From Echinicola strongylocentroti (GTDB taxonomy: Bacteria > Bacteroidota > Bacteroidia > Cytophagales > Cyclobacteriaceae): a stretch of DNA of 64,000 nt. Under the pieces are notes generated by a model. It was given only the letters and a program-made list of their open reading frames with translations. It had not been told where the DNA came from and searched no databases. Shown piece after piece: positions 26,161 through 34,920 of the stretch (its first letter is position 1; each line of letters opens with the position of its first letter). The stretch lies in contig NZ_CP030041.1 of assembly GCF_003260975.1 (NCBI RefSeq), forward strand, positions 4,901,501-4,965,500, read 5' to 3'. The position numbers were made by a program, and so were the translations under genes.

Positions 26161-27201
26161 TTATTTTGATAATTTAATCCTTAGTGCGGCATTGAGTCCT
26201 ATAATCAGTTCGTCGTTTTCATCAAACCGCTCCCTGTAAAAAGAAAAGGCAGGATCTATGACATCATAATCATCGGCATACCAGATCCACGAGGCACTTG
26301 GTCCGGCCACAAACTGGACACGAGGGCTGAGGTTGGCTCCAATATTAAAACTTGCCCGGGTAATGTTGTTTTCGGCGTGGACCTGATATTGGTAATATGC
26401 CTCTGGATTTATGAAAAATACTGGACCAACAGAGATAATGCTTCCCAAACCAGCACCGACGGCAAATTCATCCTCAAAATCAGGGTTGAAGGATCCGTTA
26501 AAAGTGGTGTAGAAGGCCGGGATGCCAATTTTTACAGACAGGTTATAGGGGAACAATTCGTTATAACTAACCTCAATGGCCTGATAGCCTCCTTTTCTTA
26601 CGATGGACAGAAAACCGATAGGTAGCCCACCTTTTTTGAGGGAATCGGCATAGTTTACGAATCCCAACTGCAAGGTACTGAGTTTTCCAGTAGTATTGAC
26701 AAAACCAATTTGGGCTCCTGTCACTTCTTTTGGATTGAGGTTGACAAAGCCCAGCTGAGCACCGTTTAGTTTTCCGGTGGAGGTATTGATAAAACCTGCC
26801 TGAAGACCGGTAGACTCATGCACTTGCGTATTGATAAAACCTAGTTGGGTGCCGTTGACTGAATCAGTACTGGTATTGATAAAGCCTGCTTGCATGCCGT
26901 TTACAGGGCCATTGGTGGTGTTTACAAAGCCGACTTGTAGGCCATTTTGATACGCTCCGATGGTATTGACAAAACCAACCTGTGCGCCAGTGAAAGCTCC
27001 GCTATTGGTGTTGATAAAGCCAATTTGGGCACCTTTATGGCTTCCTATGGCATTGTTGACAAAACCGATCAATGGGTAATTAAAGCCCTCTGGAGCTTGG
27101 TTGTACATGACAGTATAAATGGGAATAGAGTCGTTTTGCCCATATGACCACTGGCTGATCAGTACCGATACAGCTACTAATAAGGTTCGAATAGTTTTCA
27201 T
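26161..27201 (-). CDS. Surface-repeat protein of the LA_2272 type
   Basis: 346 residues with a signal peptide (about 1-22, ending SYGQ). Residues 45-195 are about ten short repeats of the form GAQIGFVNT/GLQVGFINT, period 14-16 residues, followed by a region of beta strands ending in LRIKLSK, as expected for an outer-membrane barrel or beta-solenoid. I recognise the pattern from LA_2272-type surface repeat proteins; no function is assigned there. A protein with the same kind of repeat but an STN domain is encoded 540 bp upstream on the same strand, so the two may be relatives that belong to one surface system. Confidence 0.7.
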   Translation of the reverse strand: MKTIRTLLVAVSVLISQWSYGQNDSIPIYTVMYNQAPEGFNYPLIGFVNNAIGSHKGAQIGFINTNSGAFTGAQVGFVNTIGAYQNGLQVGFVNTTNGPVNGMQAGFINTSTDSVNGTQLGFINTQVHESTGLQAGFINTSTGKLNGAQLGFVNLNPKEVTGAQIGFVNTTGKLSTLQLGFVNYADSLKKGGLPIGFLSIVRKGGYQAIEVSYNELFPYNLSVKIGIPAFYTTFNGSFNPDFEDEFAVGAGLGSIISVGPVFFINPEAYYQYQVHAENNITRASFNIGANLSPRVQFVAGPSASWIWYADDYDVIDPAFSFYRERFDENDELIIGLNAALRIKLSK

Positions 27202-27740
27202 GAATATTGATTATTATTGCTTTGTATCTAAGACACGCCAGGACGACATTACCCTGACAGGTTTTGAAAAAAAGTATCAAGAAGAAAAAAAGCAGCCTTC
27301 TTGGCGTAGAGGTTATTTTGATGGCTTGATGGCTTATTTTATTGCCACGAAGACACGAAGTCACCAAGAGGTGAGTTGGGAAGTGTCATGCAGTGGGTGC
27401 CCTTATTGCAAAAAAACCTTAGTGCCTTGGCACCTTTGTGGCTTAGTTTATTGCCACGAAGGCACGAAGTCACCAAGGGGGTGAGTTGGGAAGTGTCATG
27501 CAGTCGGTGCCCTTATTGCAAAAAAAACCTTAGTGCCTTGGAGCCTTTGTGGCCTACCCTTAATAGCAGACTAAAACAGTGAAGATACCACTAAGCTAAC
27601 CCGGTGAATGACCCCTATTGTGCCCTATGTGTCTATGAGGTGAATCTAAAATCGTAAAAGCAGTGGTATTGCGTTAAAGACCCAATGTTCGTGGTTCAGC
27701 AGCACAGCTGTCGGGACAACTGGCGCCAAGTGATTGGCAG
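27202..27740. other. Intergenic stretch with tandem palindromic repeats
   Basis: 539 bp between two surface-repeat genes. No coding region is convincing; short open frames here simply run through the repeat. The main content is the tandem repeat at 27341-27553. Confidence 0.6.
27341..27553. repeat. Two tandem 109-bp units with inverted ends (REP/BIME-like)
   Basis: Unit 1 begins at 27341 and unit 2 at 27450, each opening with attgccacgaaggcacgaag or a close variant and closing with a near reverse complement around gcctttgtggc. The units are nearly identical apart from a handful of substitutions. Each unit can fold as a long imperfect hairpin because its two ends are inverted copies. This resembles dispersed extragenic palindromes in Cytophagia genomes. 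Confidence 0.8.
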
Positions 27741-29423
27741 CTAGATAATGACGAATTGCAACCCGACACTCAAGCCCATATACCAAGCCTGAACGGCTGT
27801 GGCATTGGAATTGTCTTCGATGACCCAGCCGGGGATGTGGTTTTCTTCAGGATTTTGTCTCATCAAGAAATTCAGCGAAGGACCACAAAACAGTTTGATG
27901 TTTTTATGTGGAGAGAAAGCAGGTAGCAATTTCATGGATGCTAGGCTAAGGGTAGTTTCTGGAGGGCCAAATGAAGTTCTCGATACCAATTCCCCATCCA
28001 GGTCAAACCACTTCGTATTGACCAAATGGAGGCCAAGGCCGGCATCTATTGCCCAGTTATAGGTGCGATCTTCTGTGGCATGGGCAAGGCCGACAATTCC
28101 ATAACTGTAAGTACCACCAGTCCGAACGGTAAACATAGAATATTTCAACTCATCATAACCTAGCGTAAAGCTTTTTTCGCCAGTTTTGATGATATTGATA
28201 AGACCAATGGGATAAGCGCTTGAGTCGGCTATGTTCAGGAGAGAGGTGAGTTGGAAGCCGGTGACGTTTTTGCCGATATTGATCAGTCCCGATATTTGGT
28301 TGTCGGTGTTTCCTTCACTGATGTTCATCAAACCGGCCATTTGGAGGCCTGTGGAGGAGGCTGCTTCATTGTAGAGTCCGGCCAATTGAAAGCCGGTAAA
28401 AGGCCCTGTGTGATTATAAAGGCCTGCTGCCTGAAAACCAGAGGCTTTTCCCAATGCCCTATTGGATAATCCGGCCAGCTGGACACCCGAAACATTTCCT
28501 CCCACAAGATTAAAAACACCTGCCACTTGTAGGTAGTTGGCGTCTTTACGGTTTATATTGAAAATTCCGCCCAATTCCACACCGTTGGTGCCAGCAGTAT
28601 ATCCACCGATAATATTAAAAGAAGCATGGTTGATGGTCTGGCTGTTCATCATCCCATGAGTGCTCAGCCGAGGAACCAAGGACACTTGGGCGGGCATTTC
28701 AGCGAAGAAATTACCGATATTCAAGCCTTGCATTTGCTGTCTAAAGCCGATCATCATCCGACCAAAAAAGGTGCTTTGGAGGTTTTGCTCGTCACCGTTT
28801 GGGTAGTAGTGCAGTTTGGCCTTTTTTCGGGAAGCTTCTATGTCAAAAGGAGGAAGAAGCATAAAGGTGGTGTCACGATAATCTTCCTTGCTGACCGTGA
28901 GAAGTACCGATTCGTTGGGATCCTTTAGCTTTAGCTCAAAATAGCCGTTCTTGTCGGTCATGGAAGACGTAAGCATCGTTTGCTCATAGACACTTGCATA
29001 GGCGATCAGTTCATTGCTATTAAGGTCCTTGATTCTGCCTTTTACTATCCAGTTATTGCCTATTTGCTCATCATCGCCCTCCTCCAAGTATAGTCGGTTG
29101 GGGGCATAGCGGATGACGATGTACCCAGGGGTTTCGATAAACTCATAGCGGTCACCGAGCATTTTTACCAATAGATTTCTGATGTTTCCATCATAACCGG
29201 CTACATTTACCATACTGTCTTCAGGCACAATATCGCTGTTGTAGGAAAAGAAAAAATCTTGGTTTTTGCCGGCCTCCTGTAATGCCTGGCCTATCGTCAG
29301 GTTTTGTTTGTTGTCTAAAGCAACTGGTTTATCCAAATTCCCTTGGGCCAATATGGTGAAACTACACCCCAAAAGTAACGTAAACAGCACGAAAATGCGT
29401 TTTATGAGCCTTATTAAAGCCAT
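27741..29423 (-). CDS. STN-domain, carboxypeptidase-regulatory and surface-repeat outer-membrane protein
   Basis: 560 residues. Signal peptide (about 1-26, ending ILAQG), an STN domain (about 33-108, LTIGQALQEAGKNQDFFFSYNSDIV), a carboxypeptidase-regulatory-like domain (about 125-200, KGRIKDLNSNELIAYASVYEQTM), then repeats of the form GVQLAGLSNRA/GFQLAGLYNEA (about 265-430) and a C-terminal barrel-like region. STN domains normally sit on SusC/FecA-type TonB receptors and talk to a FecR protein. Here the receptor plug and 22-strand barrel are replaced by a surface-repeat barrel. FecR and an ECF sigma gene lie immediately upstream in the same operon, so it is a plausible signal-receiving partner in a non-canonical trans-envelope circuit. 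Confidence 0.75.
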   Translation of the reverse strand: MALIRLIKRIFVLFTLLLGCSFTILAQGNLDKPVALDNKQNLTIGQALQEAGKNQDFFFSYNSDIVPEDSMVNVAGYDGNIRNLLVKMLGDRYEFIETPGYIVIRYAPNRLYLEEGDDEQIGNNWIVKGRIKDLNSNELIAYASVYEQTMLTSSMTDKNGYFELKLKDPNESVLLTVSKEDYRDTTFMLLPPFDIEASRKKAKLHYYPNGDEQNLQSTFFGRMMIGFRQQMQGLNIGNFFAEMPAQVSLVPRLSTHGMMNSQTINHASFNIIGGYTAGTNGVELGGIFNINRKDANYLQVAGVFNLVGGNVSGVQLAGLSNRALGKASGFQAAGLYNHTGPFTGFQLAGLYNEAASSTGLQMAGLMNISEGNTDNQISGLINIGKNVTGFQLTSLLNIADSSAYPIGLINIIKTGEKSFTLGYDELKYSMFTVRTGGTYSYGIVGLAHATEDRTYNWAIDAGLGLHLVNTKWFDLDGELVSRTSFGPPETTLSLASMKLLPAFSPHKNIKLFCGPSLNFLMRQNPEENHIPGWVIEDNSNATAVQAWYMGLSVGLQFVII

Positions 29424-29438
29424 GTTTCTGAATGTCGG

Positions 29439-30404
29439 TTATTTGATGATAATTCGGTGAGGCTTTCGGATCACTGTCAAACCAAAAGTGGCTTTAAGTA
29501 CTTCCAGGTTGTTTTCCAACGAATCGTTTTTGAAGGTAGTAGTTAGCGGTAAATTACGCAAGCGTTCGTTTAAAAGGATGATATTGGCACCGTAGGCTTC
29601 GTTCAATACCTCTATCACACGCCAAAGTGGAGTGTCATTGGCTTCGAAATAATCACCGACATAATAGCTGTACAGTTCATCTTCAGCCGTGGAGCTGGTC
29701 AAGAGGCCCTTGACTTGGTTGATCAGAAGCTTATCGCCGGGTTTGAGAACCCGTTCCTTGTCTTCATAGTTTACCCTTACAGCACCTGACTGAAGGATCA
29801 CTTCTACTTGTTCACCATGTTTTTTTACGTTAAACTTCGTCCCAAGTACAGTGATTTTCACTTCTCCCGCCTGTACTTGGAAGGGGCGGTTTTCATTTTT
29901 TTCCACCTGGAAAAAAGCCTCTCCGTTAACTAGCTTGGCCTTTCTTTCTTTGTTGAAGATCGATTGGTTAAAAGCCAATTGGCTGGACTTGTTCAGCGTA
30001 ATGACGCTGCCATCAAAGAGGGTGTCAGAAACGGTTTTTTGTTCGGAAGCCAAATGGATATTGGAAAGCAGGGCATTATCAGGTTCCAAAAAGCGCACAT
30101 ACACGAAGGCAGTTGCTATCAAAAAAACAACCGCAGCAGCAGCCACTTGGTACCAAGGGTAGAGGCTGACGTGTTTTGTTGTTTGGGGTGAGCGATGATC
30201 TCTTCTTTTAAGGAAATCCTGCCAGGCTTGCTCCGTACTTATTACTTTGGAAGGACGTACGAACTGGCTTTTTTCCCAGACGTATTGGACCCTTTCATAT
30301 TTTTTTTTGTGATTGGGGTGTGCCGCTATCCATTGTTTGATTTCCTGATTCTCCGCTTGATCAGTCTCCTCAAGGATGTATTTTATCAATTTGCTTTCGT
30401 CCAT
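29439..30404 (-). CDS. FecR family anti-sigma factor
   Basis: 321 residues. A cytoplasmic N-terminal helical region (about 1-85), one membrane span (about 87-108, VAAAAVVFLIATAFVYV), a FecR domain (about 115-220, with DTLFDGSVITLNKSSQLAFN and GEAFFQVEKNENRPFQVQAGEVKITVLGTKFNV) and a DUF4974-type C-terminus (about 250-321). The family holds or activates an ECF sigma factor in response to a signal passed from an STN-bearing outer-membrane protein. It lies 4 nt after the sigma gene and 15 nt before the STN-domain gene, so the three form an operon. Both possible partners are therefore adjacent. Confidence 0.9.
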   Translation of the reverse strand: MDESKLIKYILEETDQAENQEIKQWIAAHPNHKKKYERVQYVWEKSQFVRPSKVISTEQAWQDFLKRRDHRSPQTTKHVSLYPWYQVAAAAVVFLIATAFVYVRFLEPDNALLSNIHLASEQKTVSDTLFDGSVITLNKSSQLAFNQSIFNKERKAKLVNGEAFFQVEKNENRPFQVQAGEVKITVLGTKFNVKKHGEQVEVILQSGAVRVNYEDKERVLKPGDKLLINQVKGLLTSSTAEDELYSYYVGDYFEANDTPLWRVIEVLNEAYGANIILLNERLRNLPLTTTFKNDSLENNLEVLKATFGLTVIRKPHRIIIK

Positions 30405-30408
30405 AAGA

Positions 30409-30972
30409 TCAACTATTGGTAAACAGGATAATTAGTAAGGGAAGGAAATCCGCCAATTCTACCCTAAGGTGTTTTAGCGCTTTGCCCATGTGCGTTTCTA
30501 CTGTTTTTACGGATATGCCCAGTCGATCAGCGATTTCCTGATATTTTAGGGTTTCATACCTGCTCAATAAAAACACCTTTCGACACTTTTCAGGCAAGCC
30601 TTGCAGTGCTTTTTTCAGGGCATCCATAAGCTCGTGGTCCTGGCCTTCATCCATTTGGAGACCATTGTCGTTTATTTGGTGTAGGGTGATATCTTGGTGC
30701 TTTTGTTTCACTTTCTGGTGCCTGATATGGTTCATGCTATCCCGGTAAACCATCTGGTACAGATAGGCTTTTAATGAGGAAGTTATGGCGATGCTTTCGC
30801 GCTTTTCCCAGATTTTCAAAAAGACGGTCTGTACGATTTCCTCTGCTTCGTCCTCGTCTTTGACCAGCATACAGGCATAGGCATACAGGGCTTGAAAGTG
30901 ACTGTTGAAAGACGTTTCAAACAAGACTTCGTCTATTGGTACACTGATCGCATTTTCGGAAGAATACGCCAC
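30409..30972 (-). CDS. ECF RNA polymerase sigma factor
   Basis: 187 residues. Sigma region 2 is visible at about 18-55 (FQALYAYACMLVKDEDEAEEIVQTVFLKIWEKR) and region 4 at about 115-170 (LQGLPEKCRKVFLLSRYETLKYQEIADRLGISVKTVETHMGKALKHLR). It is of the Bacteroidota ECF type that pairs with FecR. It is the first gene of a minus-strand operon with FecR and the STN surface-repeat protein. The likely regulon includes its own operon, but no promoter is identifiable. Confidence 0.93.
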   Translation of the reverse strand: MAYSSENAISVPIDEVLFETSFNSHFQALYAYACMLVKDEDEAEEIVQTVFLKIWEKRESIAITSSLKAYLYQMVYRDSMNHIRHQKVKQKHQDITLHQINDNGLQMDEGQDHELMDALKKALQGLPEKCRKVFLLSRYETLKYQEIADRLGISVKTVETHMGKALKHLRVELADFLPLLIILFTNS

Positions 30973-31100
30973 CTGGTAGGGATTAAATGTTCAGTTAAAT
31001 TTACTTGTTTTTATTCCTTATATAAATAAGACACCCAAATAATAGTGTACCCTGAGTGGGGAATGAAAAAAATATAAGTCCCCGGTTATCTTGGAAGTGA

Positions 31101-32150
31101 TCAGTCGTGATTTTCCCACCAGTTGTTAGGTGTACCCAAGTCGTCCAGCGTCCATATAGCACCTAGGGATGGTGTGAAAATAGCCTGACCGTGTTCTTTG
31201 GCGGCTTGGACAAAACGTTGGATAGGATCTTTCCAGTGGTGCGGAGCCAGGGCAAAACCTCCCCAGTGAATGGGTACAAGCACCTTGGCCTTGGCGTCGA
31301 GGCCTGCTTGGATGCTTTGTTCCGGAAATAGGTGGATCTGTGGCCAGTGTTTATAATATTGGCCACACTCTACAAACATCAGGTCAAATGGCCCGTATTT
31401 ATCACCAATTTCTTTAAAATGATCGTCATAACCACCATCACCGCTGTGGTAAATGGTGTGGTCGGCTGTCTGGAATACAAACCCTCCCCATAGCGACTGC
31501 GCCCGGTCAAAGGCTCCCCTGCCAGCAAAATGCCTGCTTGGGGTATAGGTCATTTGGATGCCATTAAAATCAACTTGGTCCCACCAGTCCAGCTCCGTAA
31601 TGTGCGATTCGTTCAGTCCCCATTTGGACAAGTGACGCGCCACTCCAAGGGCCACAAACCATTGGTCGACTAGGGGAATGAGCTTTTTGATGCTGTTGAG
31701 GTCCAAGTGATCATAATGGTCGTGAGTAATCAGGATGGCATCGATCTGTGGGAGTGTATCGATGATGTCCATGGTGCTGTCACTGAAACGCTTGGTTTTG
31801 ATCGGTGCTATGGGGGAGGCATCATCGCCAAACATGGGGTCTATCAAGATGTTTTTGCCTGCTAGCTGAAGCAGCAATACCGAATGACCGTACCATACGA
31901 ATTTGGGTTTTCGGTCGTCATTATGAAATTGATCCGGTGCAAATGGCTTGATGGGCAATGCTTTTTTAGGCATTCTGATTTGTCTAATGGAAAAATTGTC
32001 CTTGAGCATTTCTGGGAGATTTCCAAGGCTAAACCCCATAAGGGTGGGCGAAAGGTTATGGAATTTATTGTTCTTCCATGTCAGCGACGCCTTGAATTTT
32101 TCTACGTCTTTTTTACGTAATGATGCCCCAAATTGTGCTTTTAATGACAT
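31101..32150 (-). CDS. MBL-fold metallohydrolase (UlaG/NAPE-PLD-like)
   Basis: 349 residues with a metallo-beta-lactamase fold: strands WYGHSVLLLQLAGKNILIDPMFG (about 86-108), the metal-binding THDHYDHLD at 142-150, a later YHSGDGGYDD and the C-terminal PIHWGGF. The layout, with an extended N-terminus before the first strand, resembles UlaG-like and N-acyl-phosphatidylethanolamine phospholipase D-like hydrolases. No signal peptide is evident, so it is probably cytoplasmic. Substrate unknown. It stands alone, 128 nt beyond the start of the sigma gene. Confidence 0.85.
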   Translation of the reverse strand: MSLKAQFGASLRKKDVEKFKASLTWKNNKFHNLSPTLMGFSLGNLPEMLKDNFSIRQIRMPKKALPIKPFAPDQFHNDDRKPKFVWYGHSVLLLQLAGKNILIDPMFGDDASPIAPIKTKRFSDSTMDIIDTLPQIDAILITHDHYDHLDLNSIKKLIPLVDQWFVALGVARHLSKWGLNESHITELDWWDQVDFNGIQMTYTPSRHFAGRGAFDRAQSLWGGFVFQTADHTIYHSGDGGYDDHFKEIGDKYGPFDLMFVECGQYYKHWPQIHLFPEQSIQAGLDAKAKVLVPIHWGGFALAPHHWKDPIQRFVQAAKEHGQAIFTPSLGAIWTLDDLGTPNNWWENHD

Positions 32151-32288
32151 ATATATGTTTATTTTAGGAAAAGTAATGAAATTGGTATAAGTTCACGAAA
32201 AGCAAACTAGAACCACAAATAGTAGTTTCTTTTTTGATTAACCACTAAAAGCTAAATGTAGTTTACATATACGCCAACAGTTTTTATT

Positions 32289-32663
32289 ATGTTGTATAAA
32301 GCGCTGATAAAAAAAGGATATCGTCCTTTGACCGACAATATACGGGAATTACTGTCTATGATGGGTTTTGATGTCATTGCGCCTAGTTCAGAAAAGAATT
32401 CAGCGTCTGATACACAGGAAAAGCCAGACTTGGTGGTGGATATGGTAGATGAAGAACTTCCTTATGAGGAATTTATGGAAATCTATGGTGGTTATCATTC
32501 TACAGGTATACCGACGATCTTGATTACCGATACCGAGTTTAACAGTAACTTGGTCAATAACCTACCTGATGGCAGTGACATTTCGATTTTATCACGGCCC
32601 TTTACTTACGAAAAGCTCAAAAAAGCAGCGATCCCCAAAGTGAAAAAGAACGATCCCAAATAA
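32289..32663 (+). CDS. Small receiver-like protein
   Basis: 124 residues, no signal peptide. The order PDLVVDMVDEELPYEEFMEIYGGYH, then IPTILITDTEF, then DISILSRPFTYEKLKKAAI resembles the second half of a CheY-type receiver: a D-containing strand, a strand followed by the T/S position, and an SRPF loop where receivers usually have a KP pair. The N-terminus (ALIKKGYRPLTDNIRELLSMMGFDVI) would be the first helix and strand. The usual acidic pocket is not clear and lysine is replaced by arginine, so a degenerate or pseudo-receiver is possible. No output domain and no kinase nearby. This is a tentative reading. Confidence 0.5.
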   Translation: MLYKALIKKGYRPLTDNIRELLSMMGFDVIAPSSEKNSASDTQEKPDLVVDMVDEELPYEEFMEIYGGYHSTGIPTILITDTEFNSNLVNNLPDGSDISILSRPFTYEKLKKAAIPKVKKNDPK

Positions 32664-32766
32664 ATACCAGTGGGGCCAAACGCCATGAACACAGCAATGG
32701 TTTTGTCATGCGGAAGGAGTAAGTTGCTGCAGTTTTTTTGACTGTTTTACTAATCCAAATTTATTG

Positions 32767-32841
32767 TGGGAAATACTGGGCTCGAACCAGTGACCCCTAC
32801 CTTGTCGAGGTAGTGCTCTAAACCAACTGAGCTAATTTCCC
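32767..32841 (-). tRNA. tRNA-Val (anticodon GAC)
   Basis: A 75-nt cloverleaf on the minus strand: acceptor GGGAAAT/ATTTCCC with discriminator A, D arm GCTC/GAGC, anticodon stem CTACC/GGTAG, a 7-nt loop TCGACAA with GAC at positions 34-36, and T arm ACTGG-TTCGAGC-CCAGT. No CCA is encoded. Position 33 is C in place of the near-universal U, which is odd and worth checking against the reads. Confidence 0.9.
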
Positions 32842-32853
32842 AAGAAAATAAAA

Positions 32854-32871
32854 ACCCCGGCTTCCCGGGGT
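32854..32871. terminator. Short GC-rich hairpin in the tRNA cluster
   Basis: Arms ACCCCGG (32854-32860) and CCGGGGT (32865-32871) with a CTTC loop, flanked by A residues on the left and T residues on the right. It lies between tRNA-Val and the tRNA fragment and can terminate in either direction. Confidence 0.65.
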
Positions 32872-32873
32872 TT

Positions 32874-32903
32874 GTGGGCCCACCTGGGCTCGAACCAGGG
32901 ACC
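32874..32903 (-). other. 3' fragment of a second tRNA (candidate attachment-site copy)
   Basis: On the minus strand this reads as the end of a variable loop, a complete T arm (CCTGG-TTCGAGC-CCAGG) and the 3' acceptor strand TGGGCCC plus A. No matching 5' half (GGGCCCA, D arm, proper anticodon stem) follows to the right, so the gene is incomplete. The leftmost 18 bases, gtgggcccacctgggctc, recur exactly at 51184-51201 beside a tyrosine integrase. This is what integration into the 3' end of a tRNA gene leaves behind. Confidence 0.7.
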
Positions 32904-32915
32904 CTACATCGCGAG

Positions 32916-34256
32916 TAAAGGTAATAATATTATTTTTTAAAGCCAAATATGCTTATGTGTCTAATCATCAGTGGTTTGTAAAATTTGGTTTGTTGTCTTT
33001 TTGCCTGTTTTTATATTTTAGGGCTATTCTTTTTACCAATTTATTATTTTCTATATGTCAGATAATAAGAGTGTTAAGGTAGAAAAGTGAGTTGTTTTGT
33101 CTTTGGATCTTTATATAAGAAGAACAAAGTCCAATTGGCTATTCCCTTTGAAGATTATTATCTACTCTGTACATACTAAGAAAAACATGTATTATGGGAC
33201 AGGCCATGATATGGGAGTGGTATCTAATAGCCTGTCCCAAATACCTGGCAAAAACTGCCTTCAGGTATTATTCGTTAATGAGATTTTGTTAGTGATAGGG
33301 TGAAATGCAGACGAACGTATTCTCCGAGAGGTTGTGATTGCGGAGGTCTTTACACATAGATATTAACAACGATAAATGAGGAGTCTACTGCCTTCGGAAT
33401 GGTTATGAATTTAGACGGAAAGCATAAATCATATTGTGTGGTGGGTGTTGTTTATTAGAGGTAAATATATCAATACCTTGTGATGAAGAATACATTCAAA
33501 AATAGGAAAACCTTATGAAAGTAAATTCATCATCCCTTATCAAAGAGTTAAAAACCAATCTGTTAAAAATGAAAGATTCTCTTTCAAAGAAACAAAAGTG
33601 AACATTCCCTACCAACTATTAAATGTTATAAATTCCTATACACCCCATTTTAATAGATTTTTATTTTGCTATCTAATAAGAACATCCGTCAGGTTAAGTA
33701 GATATTACTTCCATAACAATGCATTACGTTTTGGCAAAAGCAAGATGTAGTTTTGTATACAAAACCCTCTTTTCAGCCTCTCAAGTCGGTGGGAAAGGTG
33801 CTCGGGACTCGCAGCCTTTGGATGGGGGTGATGGTTGATAGTACCTCAGTCAGGATGGTCGGAATATTGGGGAAACATGATTACTGTTCCAAGGTTATTT
33901 TTTCCAGGGGACTTCAAAATTGCCGATAGGTGCTGCCTCAATCCATTTTCCCTCAATAGATAATAACGCGTTTTTGGAAATAGGACGGTGAGGGGGTAGG
34001 TCTAAATATTATATGGTATAAATAATGAAATGCTATTGATTTTATCTTCATAAATGAGCAATTCAAATAATAAATTTACTTTTATTTGAATTTGGCTTAC
34101 TATAAAATTATATTTTCATTATGTTTAAGTAACGCTATTAGAACAACACCTTGAACCAAGGAGCCCCTTAGGTTCCCAAGCCTTATTCCCAAAGTGGCCT
34201 GCTTAGTATTTTAAGCACATCATTGCTTTTAGCCCCAACCCTTTATTGTACAAGCT
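32916..34256. other. Gene-poor tract of about 1.3 kb
   Basis: AT-rich sequence with no convincing gene. A 68-codon open frame (33097-33303, +) has no domain, no clear ribosome-binding site and ordinary intergenic composition, so I leave it out. The tract contains a perfect 16-bp palindrome, GTTTTGTATACAAAAC, at 33750-33765. It starts right after the tRNA fragment and ends at a sigma factor gene, so it could be decayed mobile-element DNA. Confidence 0.5.
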
Positions 34257-34820
34257 ATGCATGAATATTCTAATGAAGAAATGCAGGAATTTTGGGATCG
34301 CTTTGTGAAAAATGGAAAGCAATCCGATTTTAAAACCATATACGACCATTATTGGATGAGGATGTATAAGGTGTCTTTGAGTATTTTAAAAGATAAAAGC
34401 CTCGCAGAAGATGTGGTGCAGGATATTTTTACCATGCTCTGGAACAAAAGAGATGGTGATGCGCAATCCATTTATCAAATAGGGCATTATCTAATGCGGT
34501 CTACCAAGCTTAAGGTATTCCAGTACCTTAGAAATAGTAAGACGCGAAATGAACACCTGAAAAGAATGGATAAGCTTCTTTTGGTGAATACTGTAGAAGA
34601 AACAGTCGCCTTTAATGAGACGAGTCTCATCCTAGAACAGTGCATTGGGCGATTGCCAGCCAAATGCCGTAGGGTATTTACGTTAAGCAGAATTGAAAAT
34701 AAATCAAATCAGGAAATTGCAGAGATTATGGAGATTTCGAATAAGACCGTTGAAGGACATATAACAACGGCTCTTAAGGCCCTGCGAAATGAGTTTACGG
34801 CTTATGTAAAGACGAGTTGA
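34257..34820 (+). CDS. ECF RNA polymerase sigma factor
   Basis: 187 residues with region 2 at about 25-62 (YDHYWMRMYKVSLSILKDKSLAEDVVQDIFTMLWNKR) and region 4 at about 118-175 (LPAKCRRVFTLSRIENKSNQEIAEIMEISNKTVEGHITTALKALR). It heads a gene set of FecR, STN-bearing SusC, SusD, a lipoprotein and a propeller protein, all on the plus strand. The expected role is to switch on the transport genes when the SusC receptor senses substrate through FecR. It is clearly different in sequence from the sigma factor at 30409. Confidence 0.93.
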   Translation: MHEYSNEEMQEFWDRFVKNGKQSDFKTIYDHYWMRMYKVSLSILKDKSLAEDVVQDIFTMLWNKRDGDAQSIYQIGHYLMRSTKLKVFQYLRNSKTRNEHLKRMDKLLLVNTVEETVAFNETSLILEQCIGRLPAKCRRVFTLSRIENKSNQEIAEIMEISNKTVEGHITTALKALRNEFTAYVKTS

Positions 34821-34920
34821 ATTATTTACAGTAACGTATAGAATGGGGCATTAGAAAATTTTTTTAGATTTTTTTCAAGGGGTAGAGCTAGCGAATGGAA
34901 CCTACTTATAAATAGCTGAA

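Noticed and set aside
27202..27582. Open frames across the palindromic repeats on both strands
   Set aside because: They repeat with the 109-bp unit and have no coding signature.
33097..33303. 68-codon open frame in the gene-poor tract
   Set aside because: No domain, no ribosome-binding site and no conserved neighbour. Composition matches the surrounding non-coding DNA.
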